The notes under the pieces are model-generated. The model did no database searches, was not told where the DNA came from, and saw only the letters and a program-made list of their open reading frames with translations. Positions 52,101 through 61,821 of a stretch of 64,000 nucleotides of DNA are shown here, piece after piece. The stretch lies in assembly GCA_024449915.1 (NCBI GenBank), contig JAMZAV010000107.1, forward strand, positions 434,001 to 498,000, read 5' to 3'. The stretch comes from Sweltsa coloradensis (taxonomy: Eukaryota; Arthropoda; Insecta; Plecoptera; Chloroperlidae). The number at the start of each line of letters is the position of its first letter. The stretch's first letter is position 1. The position numbers were made by a program, and so were the translations under genes.

Positions 52101-54829
52101 AATGAGTTCCAATCTGGCTGTTTTCCATCTCCAGGAAACACCACTCACTGTTTGCAAATTATGCCACACTTTTCAACCTTATAAAGATGGGTAAGTCGAG
52201 ACCATATTGCGCAGTCATAGCCAGTCCATAGGAGCATAAATAAAATAAATTCGTATTTAGAGTCTTCCTACTCAGTCACATTAGAGAACCTGGATCTTAT
52301 TAACTACGTTAATAGAGAAGCGCATTTGGATGTTCGTGTGTTAAAAATTTCTGGGACTCACCGCCCTAGAAATGTAGCGTTCTCACCGTCCAAAAGTGTG
52401 TAACTGGATGTAGTCAAGTTCACGCCAAGCAATTTAATATATTCTAATAGTTTGCCTGAGTCATGAACCTACGCCTAATAATGATAGTATCTAATATAAA
52501 AATGAATATTTATTATAACATCCATTGTCAACGAATAATACCTTACTTATCTGCAAATTTGTATATTCAACATTGTACTTTGTTTGGTCCTTGGGTTGAT
52601 TACCGACGATAAACCAGGGAAACTTCCTTATCGACTCTGGTTGCCATGGTTACCAAGACCTTGGGCTCACTGCCTTTGCTAGGATTTTGATAGGAATTAT
52701 CAAGGAACCAATGGATTACCCAGGCGGTGAGCCCTAATAAATGTTTAAACGCGCTACGTATCTAGAAGATAAAGCGGCGTTAAGTCACATAACTGATTTT
52801 CAATGGGGGACATTGAATTTAAAGCCGACCAAACCAACTCTTTAGGCACCGACGACATCATCGACGAGAGAACAATTGACCAACTAGAGACCGACATATT
52901 TAAGTATAGTGTAGCATGATTGGTTTTGTGTTATAGGTACTGGGTTAGTCAAAGCCAAAAATATTTTTAGAAATGCTGAAAAGAGTTTTTTTTTTTTTTT
53001 TACCGAATCAAGGTTTTTAAGCTTATTTTTATTGATTTAACAATATTCTTAATTTGTAATTTTTTAGTAAGTTTCGTTCAATTGGTTTTAATTTAATCGT
53101 TAGGGCATTATTATATGTTAGTGAAAGAAATCCTTATAAATAAGGTTCCGAAAGTCGATACAAAAATAATATAGGGCAGTAAACTCCACAAAAATTTGTT
53201 TTAAAAATAAAAGTGACACATTCCAAGTCTAACTGTTATTTTTACGCACCTCTAGTGATAGGTGACCAAACCATATTCCGTCATTTAGTCCAGCTACGCT
53301 AATTGGATGAGCGAAGCGAAGACTTCAATTTCACTGACTCCTCAAAAAATTTAGCTCCAATGTTTTGTTTTTTTTGTTTTTTTTTCTGTCTGTTTGTTCG
53401 CAAGCTACCGGGAAAACGGCAAATGCGATCTTGATAAAAATTGGAGGGGACCTTCGAAATATCTGAACTTAGACCTGCCACGTTTTTGGGTACAATCGAA
53501 GAAATATTTCTCATGAAAATCGTACTATTACGATTTTTTTTTCGATTTTAAGTGCGATATTTTCGAGACATTTGGGCCGATTCTGACCAAACGGTGGGGC
53601 TACAACGTTCATATTTTACATGGACATTAAGGTAATGTTAATGTATTGCTTTCTGAAAGAAAAAGTTGAAAAAGTTAGTCAGAATCTATAGAATAAAGGT
53701 GTTAATATGAGTTTTTTTGTAGGTTTATAGTAACAAATTAACAAGTAACAATAGAAACTTGACAGCAATCACCTACAATGCATTCAAAAAGCACTTGCAA
53801 CGGAAAAGTGGTCCTACACAAACTAAAAACTTACAAAGAAGCTCATTAGAATGGTGAAGTCAATGCCCCATAATATTAATATTAATATAATAGAAATAAA
53901 TTATTAGCAATGTTTTCTAAATCTATTTGCAACATAAAATGTTGGTATTTGAGAGACAGGACAACAATATTTCATCACACTGTCTTGTCACTGAATAATT
54001 AACTTATGTATGCCTACCAAGCTGGAGTTGTATCGCGCACTGCAGATTCACGTTCTTGTATTTTCCAGGTGGTAATGTCTCCGACCTTGGATTGTTGGAC
54101 GGTGTCGACCAATGGTCGTCTCTTACAAGTAAAACAGTAGATCTAAACGACCCCCGGAAGCAAATCCTGCTGAACATCAATGAAGCAGAAGAAATGGAGG
54201 CTTTGATTGACAGGGGGTGGAAACTATCGAGGGGGGATTATAACAATGGAGTGTACGATGGATTTTATGGAGAGGATGGGCATGGTCCAGAAAATCCGAG
54301 TTATAATATCACACAGATATTGAACAGTGCGGTAAATCAAGCACTCAAAAACACCTACTTAAATGAACAACAATTTGTTTTAGATGAAAACTTAATTCTT
54401 GACTTACGATTACAGTCTGAAGTAAAATGTAACTCAAACACATCAGAAAATAAGCAAAAATCAGGCATTGCTTGTTTGAAAAACTGTTTATTTGATATTA
54501 TTAATGATCCCTGTGAGAAGAATGATGTAGCTTCTACGTATCCAGAGAAAGTGCAAGAACTAAGTGTTATAATGGACTCATTTAGGAAGGTAACTGTTCC
54601 TCAACTGAATAAGCCAATCGACCCAGCTTCTAACCCAGCGCTTCACAACGGCTCTTGGGTGTCTTGGCTAGATGACCCGCTTTCAGATATTCACCAGTGC
54701 ACTGTCAAAATACCTGTCAAAATGCATAATGTAGCTTCAATCGAGGGGTACTCATTAATACCAGTTGTATTGCTTTCTTTGATGTTTGTATTTGGAATAT
54801 ATTGGCCAACAAATCTATTCTATAGGTAA
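40749..54829 (+). CDS. ARSB: Arylsulfatase B-like gene B
   Basis: Gene-level entry. Exons: 40749-40850, 45017-45176, 45253-45479, 47983-48238, 50273-50430, 51095-51230, 54069-54829, all GT-AG, summing to 1800 nt (599 residues). Exons 2-6 have the same lengths and phases as in gene A. Active-site residues: D32-D33, C71-T-P-S-R75, K125, H127, H216, D281-N282, K303. The start at 40749 has a tacaATG context and begins a signal peptide. The C-terminus has a hydrophobic segment ([18 protein letters not shown]) followed by PTNLFYR, suggesting a membrane-anchored enzyme. It is expected to hydrolyse sulfate esters of glycosaminoglycans in the secretory or lysosomal pathway, by family. Exons 2-3 are nearly identical to gene A while exon 7 is far more diverged. 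Intron 2 is only 76 bp. No frame-breaking change is visible, so both paralogues appear intact. Confidence 0.92.
41389..41431. repeat. Perfect 17-bp inverted repeat
   Basis: Arms 41389-41405 (cacagataatagagtac) and 41415-41431 are exact reverse complements around a 9-bp loop. No tail of T follows that would suggest an RNA terminator; the function is unknown. Confidence 0.7.
42275..42385 (+). repeat. SINE family B, head and part of the body
   Basis: It includes gttcaaatcccgtcgagacc (B box region), aatcctgactgaaag and the ccttagtcgtt block, in orientation opposite to 27612-27805. Confidence 0.6.
42405..42680 (+). repeat. Dispersed repeat R2, copy 2
   Basis: It matches the reverse complement of 21915-22345 in several blocks, with internal deletions. 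It directly follows the SINE B piece. Confidence 0.55.
42833..43260. repeat. SINE family C cluster with inverted copy and AT microsatellite
   Basis: Successive pieces of the same tRNA-like repeat occur: 42833-42880, 42895-43035 (with the well-kept ccggggatcgaacccggg), 43040-43086 (+), and a reversed piece 43087-43150. They are followed by an (AT)n run at about 43148-43186 and a further degenerate piece. The repeat shares its parts with 38940-39045. Confidence 0.65.
43070..43103. repeat. Spacerless perfect palindrome of 34 bp
   Basis: Two copies of the SINE C end, agtgactacaccggggt and its exact reverse complement, meet head to head with no bases between. This is the junction between the plus and minus SINE C pieces. 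Confidence 0.85.
44670..44960 (+). repeat. Two tandem tRNA-like units
   Basis: Units at about 44685-44785 and 44880-44985 share aaagcatcg.tatgt, ggatctgggctcg and aacattgctct. The ggctcgat.tcc segments resemble B boxes. They are probably tandem SINE heads; no intact tRNA is predicted. Confidence 0.5.
45017..45176 (+). CDS. ARSB: ARSB-B exon 2: formylglycine motif
   Basis: The acceptor cctatag ends at 45016 and the donor is gttagt. The catalytic cysteine codon is 45125-45127 within CTPSR. It encodes the same protein segment as exon 2 of gene A with only three silent differences. Confidence 0.95.
45253..45479 (+). CDS. ARSB: ARSB-B exon 3
   Basis: The acceptor cttcttccag ends at 45252 and the donor gtgagt starts at 45480; phase 1 in and 0 out. 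It encodes [20 protein letters not shown] through GKWHQG to [13 protein letters not shown]. The 180 nt from 45278 to 45457 are identical to gene A, and both edges of the exon are different. Confidence 0.95.
46171..46202. repeat. Perfect 11-bp inverted repeat
   Basis: ggctcgttatc (46171-46181) and its reverse complement (46192-46202) flank a 10-bp loop. Confidence 0.6.
46631..46910. mobile_element. MITE with about 67-bp terminal inverted repeats
   Basis: The left arm 46631-46698 and the right arm 46844-46910 are reverse complements with about one mismatch in seven, sharing gaaacgccaaagt and catgtgtt.agtaccc. The ends read CTAGAG and CCCTAG. No transposase. A target duplication is not certain. 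Confidence 0.65.
46911..46985 (+). repeat. tRNA-like sequence (SINE head or tRNA pseudogene)
   Basis: tctagttggctaaggcgcc resembles an A box and D arm, and gtgggttcaatcccctggtc resembles a B box and T arm, at tRNA-like spacing. The acceptor stem does not pair, so it is not called as a functional tRNA. Confidence 0.45.
47983..48238 (+). CDS. ARSB: ARSB-B exon 4
   Basis: The acceptor ggttttcag ends at 47982 and the donor is gtagta; 256 nt, phase 0 in and 1 out. It encodes [34 protein letters not shown] and [20 protein letters not shown]216 in LAVHAG is the likely active-site histidine. It is similar to exon 4 of gene A but clearly less so than exons 2 and 3. Confidence 0.93.
49190..49651. mobile_element. 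Possible short-TIR element
   Basis: CCCTTTCGGCCCC near 49190 and GGGGCCGAAAGAG near 49640 are inverted copies enclosing AT-rich non-coding sequence. No target duplication is visible, so this is tentative. Confidence 0.35.
49881..49983. repeat. Hairpin with perfect 36-bp arms around a tRNA T-arm-like loop
   Basis: Arms 49881-49916 and 49948-49983 are exact reverse complements beginning ttgattcatagc. The 31-bp centre contains ctgggttcgaaccccag, which is itself a T-arm-like hairpin with a consensus B box. A related single arm occurs at 38818-38868, so this is a repeat family rather than a one-off. Confidence 0.82.
50273..50430 (+). CDS. ARSB: ARSB-B exon 5: SDNG motif
   Basis: The acceptor taatttcag ends at 50272 and the donor is gtaagc; 158 nt, phase 1 in and 0 out. 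It encodes [20 protein letters not shown] and [17 protein letters not shown], ending NWPLRG. The DN pair is conserved. Confidence 0.93.
50431..51094 (+). other. Intron 5 of ARSB-B
   Basis: A 664-bp AT-rich intron. A short gagcgtaggaagcgaagcg stretch near 50494 resembles the 5' end of the Helentron-like elements but has no body. Nothing else was seen. Confidence 0.6.
51095..51230 (+). CDS. ARSB: ARSB-B exon 6
   Basis: The acceptor gtcttcag ends at 51094 and the donor gtaagtgc starts at 51231; 136 nt, phase 0 in and 1 out. It encodes [20 protein letters not shown] and [17 protein letters not shown]. The donor is duplicated 58 nt downstream. Confidence 0.93.
51228..51331 (+). repeat. Tandem duplication containing the exon 6 splice donor
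   Basis: ctggtaagtgcaatcatca occurs at 51228 and again at 51286. Each copy is followed by ctccgaaatacagacatgt; the first copy has a few extra bases. The second donor would add 58 nt and shift the frame into exon 7. Confidence 0.85.
52234..52910 (-). repeat. SINE family A, interrupted copy
   Basis: On the minus strand the two parts (52234-52281 and 52783-52910) together match the 3' half of the full-length copy at 60536-60960. They are separated by an inserted element flanked by AGTCACAT. Confidence 0.65.
52282..52782. mobile_element. 501-bp insertion with perfect 8-bp target duplication
   Basis: It is flanked by AGTCACAT at 52274-52281 and 52783-52790. The intact SINE at about 60575-60583 shows the site once. 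The interior has inverted ctcaccgcc-type motifs, suggesting subterminal inverted repeats. The 8-bp duplication fits hAT or P-type elements. No transposase frame. Confidence 0.7.
53303..53845 (+). mobile_element. Helentron-like element, subfamily II (3' end truncated)
   Basis: It starts TT-GGATGAGCGAAGCG, then shares cttcaatttcactgac, tttagctccaatg and the long 3' block ending acttgcaacggaaaagtgg with 63300-63861. The final subterminal repeat is reduced to agctcatt and the hairpin and CTAG are missing. Confidence 0.65.
54069..54829 (+). CDS. ARSB: ARSB-B exon 7: C-terminal domain and hydrophobic tail
   Basis: The acceptor attttccag ends at 54068, phase 1 in, and the stop TAA is at 54827-54829. 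It encodes [44 protein letters not shown] and [20 protein letters not shown], then a hydrophobic tail. By eye only about half the residues match gene A, and the DNA is more AT-rich, in contrast to exons 2-3. Confidence 0.93.
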
Positions 54830-54846
54830 TTGATTGGGATCGAAAC

Positions 54847-54852
54847 AATAAA
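54847..54852 (+). terminator. Candidate polyadenylation signal of ARSB-B
   Basis: AATAAA about 18 nt after the stop codon, in AT-rich sequence. Confidence 0.5.
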
Positions 54853-55889
54853 TTCATAAATCACATTATGCCTTGCCTATATCACAAATTCTGTATAGTT
54901 ACAACAAAAAATAGAGCTCACCTACAATCACCACTCTGCCCGTGTTGTTGTTGTTGGTGGTGGTGGTGGTGCTGCTGGTGTTTTTGGTTAACCCGAGTTT
55001 CAGGAAACTACACTAGCCTCACCCAAAGGGATACTTTATGTAAACCTGAGTGGAGACCCTCACGACTTTAACGATAGATGCATGTTATATTTGCATCATT
55101 ATTCTTTATCATTATTCATAAAAACTAAGATGTTCGATTTTCGATTTCTTAAAATGGCAAGTCTCATATTTTGTTATAAATAAATAATAAATTTAGATTA
55201 TCTACAACTATGGAAGGGTATGTATATCCTTGTTTGACGACAATGCAATGTGTCATGCCTAGTCAGCAGAAGCCGACTGACTGAGCTGACTGAGATATCT
55301 TAGGAAAGTCTTATGAGCGAGGTCACAGTTTCGAACTGAAAGTTGGTCAGAGATTTTCATCAGACGAACGAAACGAATGTTGGGATTAAGTCCTCTTATA
55401 ACAGCCATCGGACAACACCTACATAATTATAAAGCCTGAACTCTGAGAACCTAGTTATGGTTACTTGAAGAGGGTCACGCCATGTAAAACCACTGTGTAC
55501 TCTGTTCAATGAACAAAGAAAAATTGTTGTAGTAAAGGTTTTATGAAAAGCACCCAAAAAATGCCTAATGGCACTGCTCGTTAAAAAAATATAGTATAAT
55601 ACATTAGCATGGTATGAGCAGCAAGTAAAAACTTGTACATATTTATAGGGGACTTGCTCCTGTAGAGATTAACGGACGTCGCCTTAACTATACTAAACCA
55701 AACGCGAAGTTATAAACATTCTGTCACTCACTACGACCGTAACAAGAGTGAAGAGTATGCCTGTTCCTATTTGCGTTTCTTGTCTTGTCTTGTTTGAGGT
55801 TCGGTTCAAGCTGTGGTGACTGGGCAGTGGAGGGTGCACTGAACCCTGTTGATTTATTTATTTTTATGTATTTATTATTTATTTAACGT
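54853..55889. other. Intergenic, nothing recognised apart from a short GGT repeat
   Basis: A (GGT)n-like run lies near 54955-54980. The remaining kilobase shows no coding or repeat signal that I can name. Confidence 0.55.
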
Positions 55890-56557
55890 CTATCCTATTC
55901 AGTTATAAAAACTGATTTACAAAGGAGGACAACTAAATAAATCTAACTAGGAAACGCTCAGTTTGGACGCGTTGATAAGCGAGCACGTGCTATAGCTAGA
56001 CCATCATTGCACATTTTTTTAAATTTAAAAATTTATGACGTTCGCGTTTCCAGTATTATTTATTATTGCCAAGGTATTTGGGTAAACCCGTGTTTAAATC
56101 TTACTTTAAATCCACCGCCATCTAGAGGATCTTGACTCCTTGGGAAAACTATTTAAACTCTTTGTTGACAAATAATAGACTACTTCCTCGAAAGTATTTT
56201 GATTACTTCTAGGTGGCAGTGCATTAGAAACTTCGCGCGTCTTTTCGTTGCCATGGCAACGTTACTTTTGTTATAATGTAATTTCCATCTACACTACTTA
56301 TCGGATCAAACTAAAATTAACATATTCGTGACCGGACGGACATTCTAAATGATTTGGCTATCTCAGATTTTGTCGCAGGTTAGTTTGAAAAAAAAACTTT
56401 CGATTAACTTTAATGTAACTTTTTAACTTTTTGAACGATTTTGCCACAAAACTAATGGCATTCAATCGAGAACAAAGCTTGCGGATGGTGAAAATTTCAA
56501 CTCGATCCGAGCCTCCGTTCGAACGTTATCGCGAGACATACAAACAAAAAAAAAAAA

Positions 56558-56589
<32 letters not shown>

Positions 56590-56845
56590 AAAAACAAAAC
56601 CAGTGACTAATTTTTCCGGCAGAGTCAAATGGAAACGCTCGCTTCGCTCGCTTAATTACATAGATGCAGAAACAACAATAAACTACATTTAAGTAAATAT
56701 TTGAAATAGTAGTATTACAACAAAAATGCATTAAACACAACAATTTGGGTAACAAATAAAAATGATATTATTAATGAATGAATGAAATATAAAAAAGGTG
56801 GGGAATGGAAAGAAAAGAAAAGAAAAAGAAAGAAAAAAAGATTGT
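55890..56845 (+). repeat. Dispersed repeat R1, copy split by an insertion
   Basis: Parts 55890-55946 and 56654-56845 match the reverse complement of 26395-26665 continuously. The purine-rich end (about 56805-56840) mirrors the pyrimidine tract at 26400-26450. Confidence 0.7.
55947..56653 (-). mobile_element. Helentron-like element, subfamily III
   Basis: On the minus strand it starts AAGCGAGCGAAGCGAGCG, has the subterminal inverted copy GCTCGCTT, then ATCAACGC, a hairpin closing with GCGTTT, and ends CCTAG. It splits repeat R1 at a TT dinucleotide (AA on the plus strand), seen once in the unsplit copy. A-rich runs at 56548-56594 are prominent. The interior is unlike subfamilies I and II although the end architecture is the same. 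Confidence 0.72.
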
Positions 56846-56879
56846 TATAAAGATTTGTAAGTAGGTGTGTTGTGCTGAC

Positions 56880-56965
56880 CACTGACCTCTAAATACTTGC
56901 GTGGACAGAGCATGCTATACTGTTACCTTGTAGCCGATATGGGCCTAAGAGGCCTAAACCATCCA
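56880..56965 (-). mobile_element. Diverged end of the MITE family seen at 7243-7698
   Basis: It starts CACTGACCTCTAAATACTTG, matching the other element's terminal repeat, and continues like its reverse complement (agcatgctatactgttacct, gggcctaa). The other end was not found. Confidence 0.55.
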
Positions 56966-57510
56966 TGTGCTTGAAATCACTGAGCGCGCCGGGCATGCTG
57001 GAAGGCCCGACCAATCCAGACGAATCTCCCGGCTTCACCTCACAACATCAGTGTGTGGATATATAGAAAAGAGTCATGCAGGAAAAACGCTTTCTTAAAC
57101 CTACTGCCCAAGAAACTCCCGGGAAGGTTGAAATCAGGTTGATTTACAAAAATAAAAATCATTAGTTATGGTACGGTTTTACGTTCCTTCGGACTATATT
57201 AGTAAAGTAAAATTTTAAGAAATAAAGTAAAATATAATTTACAAATTTGTTTCCAAAAAATAGCCTAAAAAATCATGTCGATACCGTCGATACATAAGAC
57301 CAGAAAGTAAAAAAAAAACGGAAAATCTAAAAAAACGGATTTCAATAATAATGAAATTTTCATAAACCGAATGTATCGTATGATTTAGCGAGTTGTGACA
57401 TTTATTACTGATGGATGATATGAAACTAGTGTAGTGGTATATGTCTATTTTAAAACGAATTGCTTGATCGCTGAATTTAGCTAAATTATAAATTTATCGT
57501 GCTTGTTTTC

Positions 57511-57531
57511 GGGGGGGGGGGGGGGGGGGGA
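57511..57531. repeat. Poly-G run
   Basis: About 21 consecutive G, the longest of several homopolymer G or C runs in the window (also near 18605, 30271, 36784 and 58014). Length may be affected by sequencing error. Confidence 0.7.
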
Positions 57532-57589
57532 GATTAAGACAATTATTGTAATGTGAATATCCGAGAGCTGTTTTAATCCCTTCATGACT

Positions 57590-57670
57590 GAATGAAGAGA
57601 AACCTCGGAGAAACCTCGATCAGGAATGCTAGTGGCGGGATTCGTACCCGTGACCACCCGAATCAGAGTA
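57590..57670 (-). repeat. SINE family B, head-proximal fragment
   Basis: It carries gagaaacctcg, atcaggaatg and ggcgggattcgtacccgtga, matching the tRNA-like end of 27612-27805. Confidence 0.5.
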
Positions 57671-58304
57671 CCATGTATTGTAACATGAAAGTGTTGAAGC
57701 AGATTTTCATATTACAAACATATTTTTAAAGTGGCCATTTTATTAAAATATTTTGAAGGTTTTTGGAAAACTCGTCAAAGTCGGAGTTGGCTTTTGAACG
57801 GTATCCCGCGGGCAAACAAACAGAAAAACAAACTAAAGAAAAACCTACACCTACACCTACACCTAGGGGTGGTAAACATTATGTCCGCTTATACACGATC
57901 GTGTTTTCAGTTGTCATCCCCAGTTCCAGCCCACCCCCAGCATGCACCCTATTCCAATAGTATGATACTTACTATTATATACAGTGCCCCTACTAAAATA
58001 AAAACCCTGCCTCCCCCCCCCCCCCCCAACCATAAAAGAATCCGAGCGTCGTTCCTGGTCGATACCAATTACCAAAGTTTAAATACGGTGTGTAATTTTA
58101 AAAAAACAGTATTTTTGGTTTCACATCAAAACTATATTAATAATGATAATATAGTATTTGCATTTGTGCGACATTGAGCAATAATGTAGGAGTGGCTTAA
58201 AACTGACCATGTGCAGACTTGAAGTTGGAAAGCATTTTGATTTGGGAAAAAGTCTGCCTATCCCCGTACAACCCCAAAGGAGCCCATCAAACTACCTTTC
58301 GCGG

Positions 58305-58378
58305 ATGTCATCAGAAGATGCTTTGCATGCACTCGGTGACGTATACAGACAGGCAGACAGACAGACAGACAAACATAC

Positions 58379-58449
<71 letters not shown>

Positions 58450-59045
58450 GCACGCGAGGCAGCTGCAACTATTATACTTTGGGATGTGCAGGCGAAGAGG
58501 TGGCTCACAATCACCAACAACGATAGACGTCACCCAGTGTTGCCTATGTCATATACGAGACTGGATTCCAGGAGATCGTCGGTTCGTTTCTGGCTATCGC
58601 CAATACTTACGGAGGTTGTTATTCTGTTCTAAATCAATATCAATATGAATTAAGTTGAGGCCGGAAATTTAAAATGACAATTGGAGCATTCGAGCTAAAC
58701 AATAAATTTTGTGAAAAAGTATATACCAACCCAAAGAACCCACATATGAATATAAATTTCGAGTGTCACATGAAGATGTTTGATGACACTCGGTGAGATA
58801 AGACTTAGCACAGACAAACAGACTATGTATAGACAGAAGAAGACTAGCAACAGAACAACAATCGAAGAAGACAGAAAAGCAAACAAATGCAGAGCAAGAT
58901 GCAACTATATATTTTGGATGTGCAGTGTGAAGAAGGCTCAAGTCACAAAACAAGATCGAAGATCCTCCCCGGTTCCTTGTCATATACGAGGCTGTGATTC
59001 AGGAGATCGTCCGTGATCTATCGGTACAGGCCAATACTTACGGCA
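58305..59045 (+). repeat. Duplicated unit, first copy expanded by a CAGA microsatellite
   Basis: Copy 1 (about 58305-58612) and copy 2 (about 58766-59045) share cactcggtga, the tgcaactatat-like and tttgg.atgtgcag blocks, gtcatatacgag, caggagatcgtc and gccaatacttacgg. In copy 1 the AGACAGA-like segment has grown into (CAGA)n at 58346-58450. No protein is recognised in either. Confidence 0.65.
58346..58450. repeat. (CAGA)n microsatellite
   Basis: About 25 tetranucleotide units with a few interruptions near the start. Confidence 0.95.
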
Positions 59046-60535
59046 GGCTTGCTTTATTCTGGTTTTCTAAATTCAAATATAAAATTGTATGCGAATTTAA
59101 GGTTTTCACGCCACGGAAATAATTAAATTGTAACAAATGGTAAAGCAATTTCGGCGTTCATCACCACAAAGTATTTTTGAAAACTATAAACTAATTCTAT
59201 ACGCGGCGAAATAACCCGATCAATTTATTGTATAGTTGATAAATATTATTATGATTGTCAACCAGTGATGTGTGTTTGAAATTAGAACTGCTGGTTGAGC
59301 ATCATGCTTTTTAGCATTTCGTCAATCGCTTTTTTTTATTTAGCATGAATGAATTGAATTAGTTCAAAAATAATTACAAAAATAACCAAATATAATTCAA
59401 TTCAAAGATGACTTTCTAATATTATTATATATTTAAGCTGATTTGATAGTAACAACACCACGTGTATATGCGAGTGTTTTTTTGGATCTTGAGTGGAAAT
59501 TGGAAAACAGAAATTGGCAACTACAAAATATGCTATAGTTCCGAAATATATTTTTATTATTTAATTAACTTCAATAAAATACAAAATATTGTTCTTATTA
59601 AAAAATAATTACGTTCATCACAAAATTCGGACTACAACAGAGCAAAGCATGCATGTCATCATCAGAACATTTGCAATATATTTAATTAGGATACATCTTA
59701 ATCTGTAACTACGTTTGTCAATTTTAAACGATGCTTACTTAGTTCTCTGAAACGCTACAAGCTTGATCTTATTTCCAATATCACATCTCTGCACTATTTC
59801 GCTAGCTGCGAAGCGATTCTCTACCATAAAACCCATGACTGCAGGTAGGCTAATCAAATCATAATATTAAAATCATAGTGAGTCAATTTGTACATAAATG
59901 TCAAAAGGTGCATAAATAGTCAGATTAACATAATATGGTCACACATTTTATTTTCATAAAATTTTATACTTTTATCTACAAGATGTTTTAATTTTGTAAT
60001 TTGTCGTGTAATAATTTAATTGCAATTTTTAATTTTGTAATTTTTCCAACTGCCATTTTTTCAACCCCTTCTACCCCCTTAACCAGACTCCTTTTTCATA
60101 GCATCTCTTGGTAATTTTGTTTGAATAATGTTTTGAGTATTCCAAAATTCACACCTCTATCACAAAACCTATAATTTAAGTTCTAATTTAAGTTCTTGTA
60201 TTATATTCATTATTCACAACCACGAACATGCATTGCTTACAGTTTATCGCATATATATATATATTTATAGCAAAAAGTAACGACAGACACGCAGGGTCGA
60301 ACAAGGCTCACTAGACAAACGTAGTTATAGAAGAAACACATTTAATCACCACATTTCACCTTTGCAATGGTTGTTCGGTTGGTCCTTAAACCCAACAGCC
60401 AGAATCGAACTAAGCACAATATGCTATTTTGGAAACCCTATTTGAAGCAATTATTTTGTGTATTAGTTATTAATTTAAATTAAAGTCACAATAAATTTAA
60501 TTAAAATAAATTTTTGATAATTAACGTATGTAAAT
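59046..60535. other. AT-rich region, nothing recognised
   Basis: Short frames only; a small AT run near 60252. No repeat family seen elsewhere in the window was identified here. Confidence 0.55.
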
Positions 60536-60960
60536 AAATAAATAAATAAATTCGTAGTTAGAGTCTACCCACTCAGTCACATAACTGATTTTCAGTGGGG
60601 GACATTAAACCAAAGCGACCAAGCCAACCCTGTAGGCCCCAACGCAATCGACGAGTGACCGATAACCAACCAAAGATCGATATTTTTAATAGGAAATATA
60701 GCAATCAGTGGTATGGACAGTGCGAACACCCACGGACCAACGCCAGAATCAACAAGGCCGATTCAAGGTCGACAACTTTGAATTTATTATGTGCCTCGTT
60801 GCTAGGACGGCTCCAAAGTCACCGTTTACAAATTCCTAACCCAAGAACTGATGGACTTAAGTCCAAATCAGATGTTACAAATCTTCGGGGGGAATCGGGA
60901 ATCGAACACTGGACCTTCTGCATTGGAGGCAGAACCACAAGACCAACGTCCCACAAGTTC
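60536..60960 (-). repeat. tRNA-derived SINE, family A (full-length copy)
   Basis: On the minus strand: a tRNA-like head (A-box-like ggtcttgtggttctgcctcc, B-box-like tgttcgattccc) at about 60885-60960, a roughly 300-bp body with the ggggcctacagggtt block, and a (TTTA)n tail at 60536-60555. It provides the reference for the truncated and interrupted copies. Confidence 0.75.
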
Positions 60961-61821
60961 CCACTTGTTTGGAAAAGAATTGATAAATACAAATATTACA
61001 AGGCACACACACACACAGCATCTTATTGACGCTGTCCTGATAACCATGTTCCTAACTAAAGTATTATATGAAACAGACACATTGTATATAGTAGAACACC
61101 AATACGGTTTATATCATTATAAAGTAATAAATTTTACGACAACGTTAATTTTTAAAAATGTTAAAAAGTAACTTTTTTATAGATGTTTCTGCGTACTCAT
61201 TGGGCTCATTGATCATGAGATAAAATGCCCATGTCGGCCTCTGATAGCCATAAAAGGCGTCAATGTAAGAAGTTTGAAAAGTTGTAGCCGTGTGTGGTTC
61301 TGGGGAGAACAAAATATATAAACGTAGCTATGTCAGCTTTGACGCGTTTAAAACAAAAAAATAATGTCCAGTATCATCGTCACACATAAAAAAGCCTTAG
61401 ACACAAAGTAATTTTATATTAAAACAAAATATATATGCCCCATGGGGCCATGATAGAACCTTGTCGAACTCGTGTCTCAAACACTTTTGCTCTAAAACAC
61501 TAAATCACTGTCCTATTGTTACTGACAGTTACTTGTAAAAAGTCACTAGACAAACTTTTCAAGCATGTTTAAGAGATAATTTATTCAGAGAATAATCAAA
61601 CTACAAAACTAATAATACCTTATTTCGGTAATATTACATGCCCTACGTTCCTCCTCCATACCAATGAAAACTTAGCATGGCAGATTGTAATCCAAGACGG
61701 TATCTAATAAATACCGTGAAACATGTTTAACAAACATATTGCAAATAGAAATAGGCTTTTGGTAATAGCATAACAATTTACTGATTATAATGTCATGCCA
61801 GAAAGAAAACGATTAACATGA
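60961..61821. other. AT-rich region, nothing recognised
   Basis: A short CA run at 61003-61016; otherwise no feature that can be named. Confidence 0.55.

Larger units (their letters stand above)
51332..54068 (+). other. Remainder of intron 6 of ARSB-B
   Basis: It contains an interrupted SINE A (52234-52910), the 501-bp insertion inside it (52282-52782), a T run near 52986, and a subfamily II Helentron-like element (53303-53845). Otherwise AT-rich with no recognised signal. Confidence 0.65.

Noticed and set aside
58219..58632. Protein with TDRQTDRQ repeats
   Set aside because: It is only translation of the CAGA microsatellite; all frames stay open because the repeat has no stops.
60245..60265. 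AT run as a possible origin or promoter
   Set aside because: Short AT microsatellites are common in this window and no associated gene is present.
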